Shown: positions 6,109-10,424 of the stretch, piece after piece
Layout of the letters: each line of letters opens with the position of its first letter
Position numbering within the stretch: position 1 is the first letter of the stretch
Assembly (NCBI GenBank): GCA_017860075.1
Contig: JAFNAH010000013.1
Coordinates: 1-10,424 of the forward strand
From: Acidobacteriota bacterium
GTDB lineage: Bacteria > Acidobacteriota > UBA6911
Reading direction: 5' to 3'
DNA: 10,424 nt
The notes under the pieces: model-generated
Database searches by the model: none
What the model was told of the DNA's origin: nothing
The model's input: the letters and a program-made list of their open reading frames with translations, nothing else
Translations under genes and position numbers: made by a program

Positions 6109-7731
6109 ATGAGTGATCGAAGATATCGTCCTTCTCTGCTTGGCGGGCTTCTATGGACCGGTCTGGGCATCATTTTTCTTCTGCGCAACTTCGGCATCGG
6201 TCCGGACGTCTGGTCGCTGGCTGCCCGCTACTGGCCCATCCTGCTGATCCTGCTGGGACTCGGCAAAGTGATCGATTACTACCGACAGAAGGAAGGAGTT
6301 TCGCTCAGGGTCGGCGAAATCATCGGAATCCTGTTCCTGGTAATGGTCGGGACGTTGATCACAAAGGCCACCCAGAGCCACGTGGGGCGGATCTTCAGGG
6401 AGCTTCCGATCTCCATCGGCGGGACTCCTGTCCGGCCGGGCGAGTGGTTCGGGACTTCATACAGCTACACTGAAGAGAAATCCTACGCGCTGACCGCATC
6501 CACGCCCGTACGCATCGAGAACTCGTACGGTTCCGTAGTGGTGTCGCCCGGAAGCGACCAGGAAGTGAAGGTGCGCATTCGGAAGGTTGTGTACCAGAAT
6601 GACGAATCGCGCGCGAAGGCGATCGGAGCTGAAATCAAGGTAGAAGCGGGGCCCGAGGGTCAGGCCGAGGCGGCGTCGTTTCTCGTCAAGACCAACCGCG
6701 ATGCGCTCGCCTCAAAGGACTACCGGTTCAACACCGACCTCGAGGTCCTCGTTCCACCGAAGACGGAGGTCAAGGTCGAAAACTCCTTCGGTGAGGTCAG
6801 AGTGGCGAATCTCGAAGGCAGGCTCGAGCTGGGCACTACCCACAACGATTTGGAGATCCGGGATTGCACAGGCGAGTTCATCGCATCGAACCATTACGGT
6901 GATTCCCGGTTCATCAATCTCACCGGCAACCTGACTGTCGACGCCCGTGGCCGCGTCAACGCGGAAACCATCAAGGGCAATGTAACGGTGACCGACGAAT
7001 TCCACCCGGTAGAGATCCGCGACGTGGACGGCACCCTGACTGTCACAAACACCGAGAGCAGCGTCAGTGTCGAGAAGGTAAGCAAACCCGTCGTCATCAG
7101 CGCGCGCGGCTCACAGGTCACGGTGAGCGCTCTCGGCAGCACCCTGAAGCTGGCGACCAGCCACCGTCGCGTCCAGGTTTCCGGCGTGGCGGCCGACGTC
7201 GAAGCAGAGACCAGTTACCTGTCCGCAACCATCAAGGACGTCAAGGGTAAGACCACTGTGCGCTCCAACTCAGACCGCCTGACCTTCGAGGATGTCGGTG
7301 CCCTGGATGTCAAGGCGCAGGGAACCGCAGTGACCGCGAGCAACGTGAGCGGGCCGGCCGATATTGAGACGACGATGAGGGATGTGGAACTGAATGACTT
7401 CAGCTCGGCGTGCAAGGTTGTCAGTCAATTCGGCGACATAACGCTCTCCCCCAGGACGCTGGGGAAGGGCGAGATAAACGTTAAAGGCAAGAACGGCGCG
7501 ATTGAGCTCTACATCCCGGAGGGAGCTGCTTTCGAAATCCAAGCCAATGCGCGTAACGGCCGGGTCCTTTCGGACTACGCCGGCCTTCTCCCGGCGGAGG
7601 CGGGTCCTGACTTGGGAACGCTCAATGGGAGGGTCAAGTCCGGGGGACCGAAAATCGTGCTCGATTCTGAATACGGGAACATCCAGCTGCGGACACGAGG
7701 CGCCGAAAAAGCGGAGAACAGTTCAAACTGA
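6109..7731 (+). CDS. LiaF-like membrane anchor fused to long toastrack/DUF4097-type beta-solenoid ectodomain
   Basis: This 540-residue protein is probably anchored in the inner membrane with a large extracytoplasmic beta-domain. Residues 9-27 and 41-56 form a LiaI/LiaF-type hairpin (LLGGLLWTGLGIIFLLRN, then RYWPILLILLGLGKVIDY), and a third hydrophobic segment lies at about 70-86. The rest (about 110-530) is alternating Val/Ile and polar residues with turns, typical of the putative-adhesin (DUF4097) or toastrack fold. An [NS]-x-[YF]-G-x-[IV]-x-[LV]-like rung recurs at ENSYGSVVV (137), ENSFGEVRV (224), SNHYGDSRF (260), SQFGDITL (439) and DSEYGNIQL (519). AAGGAG sits at the end of the previous gene, ahead of the ATG. 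DUF4097 proteins are widespread and mostly uncharacterised, and LiaF itself inhibits an envelope-stress sensor, so a regulatory or scaffold role is possible but unproven. The 'adhesin' label is only a family name. Confidence 0.83.
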   Translation: MSDRRYRPSLLGGLLWTGLGIIFLLRNFGIGPDVWSLAARYWPILLILLGLGKVIDYYRQKEGVSLRVGEIIGILFLVMVGTLITKATQSHVGRIFRELPISIGGTPVRPGEWFGTSYSYTEEKSYALTASTPVRIENSYGSVVVSPGSDQEVKVRIRKVVYQNDESRAKAIGAEIKVEAGPEGQAEAASFLVKTNRDALASKDYRFNTDLEVLVPPKTEVKVENSFGEVRVANLEGRLELGTTHNDLEIRDCTGEFIASNHYGDSRFINLTGNLTVDARGRVNAETIKGNVTVTDEFHPVEIRDVDGTLTVTNTESSVSVEKVSKPVVISARGSQVTVSALGSTLKLATSHRRVQVSGVAADVEAETSYLSATIKDVKGKTTVRSNSDRLTFEDVGALDVKAQGTAVTASNVSGPADIETTMRDVELNDFSSACKVVSQFGDITLSPRTLGKGEINVKGKNGAIELYIPEGAAFEIQANARNGRVLSDYAGLLPAEAGPDLGTLNGRVKSGGPKIVLDSEYGNIQLRTRGAEKAENSSN

Positions 7732-7750
7732 TTTCCGGGGGAGATTTCCC

Positions 7751-8614
7751 ATGAGAAAGGCTCTGTGGTCATTTTCAGCCGTGCTGCTGGCGCTTCCATT
7801 CGCCGGCTGCGATCTCGAGGAGCGCGTGCCCGCCGAGGTAATTTCGGTCGCGAAAAGCCAACCGCTTGGCACGGAAAAGAACCTCGAGGCAGACATAGGC
7901 TTCGATGTCGGGTCGCTCGAAGTAGCCGCGGAAAAGGGAACCGTGGCCTATACCATCGACCTGGATTACGACAAGGCCAGCTACCAGGAGGTCATCGGCT
8001 ACCAACAGAGCGATGGCACCGGACTTCTCAAGTTCCGTCTTGAAAGCCTGCACAAGCTGGGCCTCAGGTCGGATCGGCACCCGAACAGGCTGCGCCTTGG
8101 CCTGACCAACACCATACCGGTCAAGCTGGCGATCAACACAGGTGTCGGAGATGCCAGGCTTTCTCTCACTGGATTGCAGTTGACCGACCTCGACATTGAA
8201 TCCGGAGTAGGCGGTGCCCGGATTTCCGCCTACGAGCCTAACCCGGTCTCCTGTAATCGCATCCGCATCAAGAACGGCGTCGGGAGCCTGGACGCGGTCG
8301 GTCTCGGTAACCTGAAATTCAGCGAACTGGATTTCGAAGGCGGCGTCGGCGGCGCGAACCTTGATTTCACCGGCGAGTGGCAGCGGGATGCCGAGATAAA
8401 GATCCAGGTGGGTGTCGGCGGCGTCAGCGTCAAAATGCCCCGCGGAATAGGCGTGAGGGTCGAAGGCCAGAAGAATTTCCTCAGCGGCTTCCACCTCGAT
8501 GGCTTCACCATGCGGGACTCCTACTACTTCAGCGAAGGTTACGACGAGGCCAGGATCCGCGTGTCCGTGCGCGTCGTAACGGGCGTTGGAGGGTTCAAGA
8601 TCTCCTGGATTTGA
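7751..8614 (+). CDS. Predicted lipoprotein with LiaF C-terminal/toastrack-like glycine-ladder domain
   Basis: The 287-residue product starts with a lipoprotein-type signal (MRKALWSFSAVLLALPFAGC), so Cys20 would become the lipidated first residue. Phe at -3 is less usual than Leu, and Asp21 follows the cysteine. The mature part begins with a strand-rich segment (45-100) resembling the N-terminal piece of toastrack/LiaF C-terminal domains. It continues as a solenoid with the motif G-V-G-[DGS] at 131, 152, 176, 198, 221 and 278, mostly 21-24 residues apart. The frame is open upstream, but the ATG at 7751 follows GGGGGA (7737-7742) and opens on the signal peptide. It begins 19 bases after the 540-aa gene and closes the tight part of the operon. 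The first three genes of the membrane set carry hairpin anchors, whereas this one uses a lipid anchor. No enzymatic residues are evident, and function is unknown. Confidence 0.78.
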   Translation: MRKALWSFSAVLLALPFAGCDLEERVPAEVISVAKSQPLGTEKNLEADIGFDVGSLEVAAEKGTVAYTIDLDYDKASYQEVIGYQQSDGTGLLKFRLESLHKLGLRSDRHPNRLRLGLTNTIPVKLAINTGVGDARLSLTGLQLTDLDIESGVGGARISAYEPNPVSCNRIRIKNGVGSLDAVGLGNLKFSELDFEGGVGGANLDFTGEWQRDAEIKIQVGVGGVSVKMPRGIGVRVEGQKNFLSGFHLDGFTMRDSYYFSEGYDEARIRVSVRVVTGVGGFKISWI

Positions 8615-8767
8615 GCTCCCACCCACAGGCCAGCCGATCAATCGATCGAATCCGTGCGGCTCGGCATGTTGGGCAGGCTTGTTGATCCCTGACCCCTTGC
8701 ATCCTGCGTATCGTACAATGCTCCTGCGCCCCGGGGCGCGGACCGCCCGTTCGATTGCAGAGAGGAC

Positions 8768-8941
8768 CGTCATTCGCCGTTGTTCCAGGCAGTCAGGGAG
8801 GCCACGGAAGAGGCTGTCTACAATTCGCTTTTCATGGCCGGGACGGTTACAGGCTACGCGGGACATACCGTCGAAGCCATCCCGGTCGATAAGGTCCTGG
8901 AGATTTGCCGCGAGCACAAGGTGCTCCGGGAGACCAGGTAA
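8768..8941 (+). pseudogene. 3' remnant of a P1/DmpA-family (S58) aminopeptidase gene
   Basis: Reading + strand codons to the TAA at 8939-8941 gives a peptide containing SPLFQAVREATEEAVYNSL, then MAGTVTGYAGHTVEAIP and a short charged tail. This matches the conserved C-terminal end of P1-family peptidases as I remember it (a [DS]-PLF-x-A-x-x-EATEEA-x-x-NSL helix, then G-x-x-G-x-T-V-x-A-[IL]-P). The in-frame open stretch only begins after a TGA at 8690-8692. The bases before about 8768 show none of the family's catalytic core, such as the glycine-rich NSSGD-type segment, in any frame. No start codon with a ribosome site precedes it. It therefore looks like the tail of a gene whose first ~80% has been deleted. 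Its stop lies 19 bases before the next gene, so it probably once belonged to the same operon. I saw nothing I can support in 8615-8767. Confidence 0.72.
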
Positions 8942-8960
8942 AGGCGCCAGGAGTTGATAC

Positions 8961-9809
8961 ATGATCCAGCATCTCGTGATCCTAGCTGCAACCCTTCTCG
9001 CCGGAGGTCCGGCCTCGCTATTCCAGGAACCGGCCGGAGAGCAGGAAGCGCCTTACATAGAAAGGACTCAGAAGCAGTTCGTGTTCTTCCCGGGCGGGAG
9101 GGTCGAACTGACCCTCGGCGTCGCCGGAAATGTCAGGATCGTCGGCTGGCAGCGCCCGGCCGTGGTTGTCGAGATGGAAAAGATCGTCTACGGCATGCCT
9201 CAGGAGAAGGCCAAGGCGCTTCTGAGCGAGTTCCCGATTCGCGTCAAGTGGACCCAGTCAGCCGCGACCGTTCTGGCTCCTGCAGCCGTGCCGAAGAATC
9301 CATCGCCCAAGCTGGTTACGCCCGCCATCGAGATCAACATCACCATGTACGTACCGAAGCAGCGAACCGACCTCAAGCTGCTGATCGTGAAAGGTGACCT
9401 CGCCGTCGAAGACCTTGCCGGGTGGACCGAGGCGACGCTGCGGGAAGGTTCCATGGAAATGAGAGGGATATCGGGGTACTTCTCCGGCCTGACCGATGCG
9501 GGCGACATTGAGGCCGACATGCTGGGGAAGCGCTGGGACGGATACGGGTTCACCGCGGTCACCCAGCGTGGGAAGGTGCTCGTGCGACTCCCGGAGGAGT
9601 ACTCCGCAGCCCTCCAGCTCGAGACCCGCGATGGGGCGCTGTCGGTGGTCTATCCTGAGCAGCTGGTGGACGGGGAGTCAGTGCCGCTCACGGCTGTCAC
9701 CAACAAGAATGCGCGTTCACTGAGTGCGACGGTCGGTTCAGGAGGTGCCCCGATCAAGCTTGTGACAATGAAGGGCGAGGCGCGGCTGGAAAGTAAACCC
9801 TCCCAATGA
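8961..9809 (+). CDS. Exported toastrack/DUF4097-like beta-sheet protein
   Basis: The 282-residue product opens with a hydrophobic segment (MIQHLVILAATLLAGGPASL) that resembles a signal peptide. It lacks the usual Lys/Arg at the start, so secretion is likely rather than certain. From about residue 40 the sequence follows the DUF4097 pattern: G-x-V-R-I-x-G-W at about 54-61, strand-rich VVVEMEKIVYG with an alpha stretch (EKAKALLSEF), then repeated short strands with turns (KGDLAVEDL, REGSMEMRGISGYF, AGDIEADML, RGKVLVRLPEEYSAAL). It has no membrane hairpin or lipobox, unlike the related upstream proteins. An AGGAG site lies eight bases before the ATG, and an in-frame TGA at 8955-8957 fixes the start. 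It is separated from the main operon by 346 bases containing the peptidase remnant, so it may be read through or have its own promoter. Its function is unknown. Confidence 0.75.
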   Translation: MIQHLVILAATLLAGGPASLFQEPAGEQEAPYIERTQKQFVFFPGGRVELTLGVAGNVRIVGWQRPAVVVEMEKIVYGMPQEKAKALLSEFPIRVKWTQSAATVLAPAAVPKNPSPKLVTPAIEINITMYVPKQRTDLKLLIVKGDLAVEDLAGWTEATLREGSMEMRGISGYFSGLTDAGDIEADMLGKRWDGYGFTAVTQRGKVLVRLPEEYSAALQLETRDGALSVVYPEQLVDGESVPLTAVTNKNARSLSATVGSGGAPIKLVTMKGEARLESKPSQ

Positions 9810-9834
9810 TGTCGCTGCCCGCCCGCGCCGCCCG

Positions 9835-10424
9835 TCACTCGACAAGCTTGAGGTGAAGCTCGGCCAGATGCTTCTGGTCGAGCTCCGAGGGCGCGTCGAA
9901 CATGAGATCGCTCGCGCTCGCGGTCTTCGGGAACGCGATCACTTCGCGTATGTTGGGCTCGTCCGCCAGCAACATGACCAGGCGGTCGATTCCCGGCGCC
10001 ATCCCGCCGTGCGGCGGCGCTCCGTACTCGAACGCTTCCAGCATGTGGCCAAAGCGCCGCTTGGCCTCCTCGTCGCTGTAACCGAGGCTTCTGAAGATCT
10101 TCGCCTGTATGTCCCTGCGGTGTATACGGATGCTCCCGCTCGAGAGCTCGTATCCGTTGCAGACAAGGTCGTAGGCATTGCACAGGACGGAGCTCGGATC
10201 GCTCTCCAGCTTGTCCAGATGCTCCTCCCGCGGCATCGTGAATGGGTGGTGGGCGAATGTCCATCGCTGCTCGGCGTCGTTCCACTCGAACATCGGGAAA
10301 TCGACGATCCATCCGAAAGCAAGAAGGTCCGCCGGCGCGAGCTTGAGCCGGTCACGGAATTCCAGACGCAGAGCCCCGAGAGCCTTGCAGGCCACGGCCG
10401 CCCTGTCCGCGACGATGCATACCA
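9835..10424 (-). CDS. aspS: Aspartate--tRNA ligase, C-terminal part (cut by window edge)
   Basis: About 195 codons of the 3' end are visible, roughly a third of a bacterial AspRS (near 590 aa). The frame stays open to the window edge. The enzyme charges tRNA-Asp with aspartate in the cytoplasm. The visible part covers the end of the GAD insertion region (GALRLEF ... [19 protein letters not shown]), then [13 protein letters not shown] and the catalytic-core segment [18 protein letters not shown]. Class II motif 3 is [16 protein letters not shown] with its conserved Arg, and the typical close is [21 protein letters not shown] followed by the final helix. Residues and length are normal, so there is no reason to doubt activity. 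It converges with the 8961-9809 gene, with 25 bases between stops and no clear hairpin terminator. Whether the enzyme is discriminating or not cannot be judged from this part. Confidence 0.96.
   Translation of the reverse strand, partial: VCIVADRAAVACKALGALRLEFRDRLKLAPADLLAFGWIVDFPMFEWNDAEQRWTFAHHPFTMPREEHLDKLESDPSSVLCNAYDLVCNGYELSSGSIRIHRRDIQAKIFRSLGYSDEEAKRRFGHMLEAFEYGAPPHGGMAPGIDRLVMLLADEPNIREVIAFPKTASASDLMFDAPSELDQKHLAELHLKLVE

Noticed and set aside
7737..7750. Small hairpin GGGA-GATT-TCCC over the lipoprotein ribosome site
   Set aside because: The four-pair stem with a four-base loop is too weak to claim regulation; it may be chance in a G-rich ribosome site.
7775..8962. 395-codon open frame on the minus strand
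   Set aside because: It is antisense to the lipoprotein gene, and runs across the peptidase remnant without matching anything. The plus-strand genes explain the codon pattern.
9810..9834. Shared terminator between the convergent 8961-9809 gene and aspS
   Set aside because: The 25-base gap is C/G-rich, but I could find no convincing stem with a T run on either strand.

Overview
The window is 10.4 kb of GC-rich bacterial chromosome, densely packed with ordinary-length genes. The gene content, a cytoplasmic stress/proteostasis cluster beside an ECF-sigma operon of LiaI/LiaF-like and 'toastrack' (DUF4097-type) envelope proteins, together with six-base-period CGATNN repeats, suggests a soil-type Acidobacteriota or a related deep-branching Gram-negative. 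That assignment is inference from style and memory, not a search result.

Layout. Positions 1-263 hold no convincing gene but contain two arms of a 6-bp-period repeat in opposite orientations. From 3595 down to 264 a minus-strand operon reads nrdR, a small heat-shock protein (Hsp20) and lon. Positions 3596-3965 are a divergent control region with a weak housekeeping-type promoter facing nrdR and a good ECF-type promoter match facing the sigma gene. From 3966 to 8614 a plus-strand operon runs: ECF sigma factor, zinc-finger anti-sigma factor with one membrane helix, a B-box-like zinc-finger membrane protein, a 73-aa LiaI-like two-helix protein, a 540-aa protein with a LiaF-like membrane anchor and a long beta-solenoid ectodomain, and a predicted lipoprotein with a glycine-rich beta ladder. 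Positions 8615-8960 hold the eroded 3' end of a P1/DmpA-family peptidase gene. A third toastrack-like exported protein follows (8961-9809). The end of aspS enters from the right edge on the minus strand and converges on it.

How the parts may work together. The minus-strand operon couples an ATP-dependent protease and a holdase chaperone with the repressor of ribonucleotide reductase genes. The plus-strand operon looks like a self-controlled envelope-stress module. The anti-sigma factor would hold the sigma factor at the inner membrane and release it on an envelope signal, and the sigma factor would then transcribe its own operon from the GAAC/CGTT promoter at 3900-3925. The downstream products are three consecutive proteins sharing a WP-containing LiaI/LiaF-type membrane hairpin, plus exported beta-solenoid proteins. 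These are the domain types found in Lia/Psp membrane-stress systems, but here they are attached to an ECF sigma/anti-sigma pair; no two-component LiaRS pair is visible in this window. The function of the effector proteins is not known from sequence.
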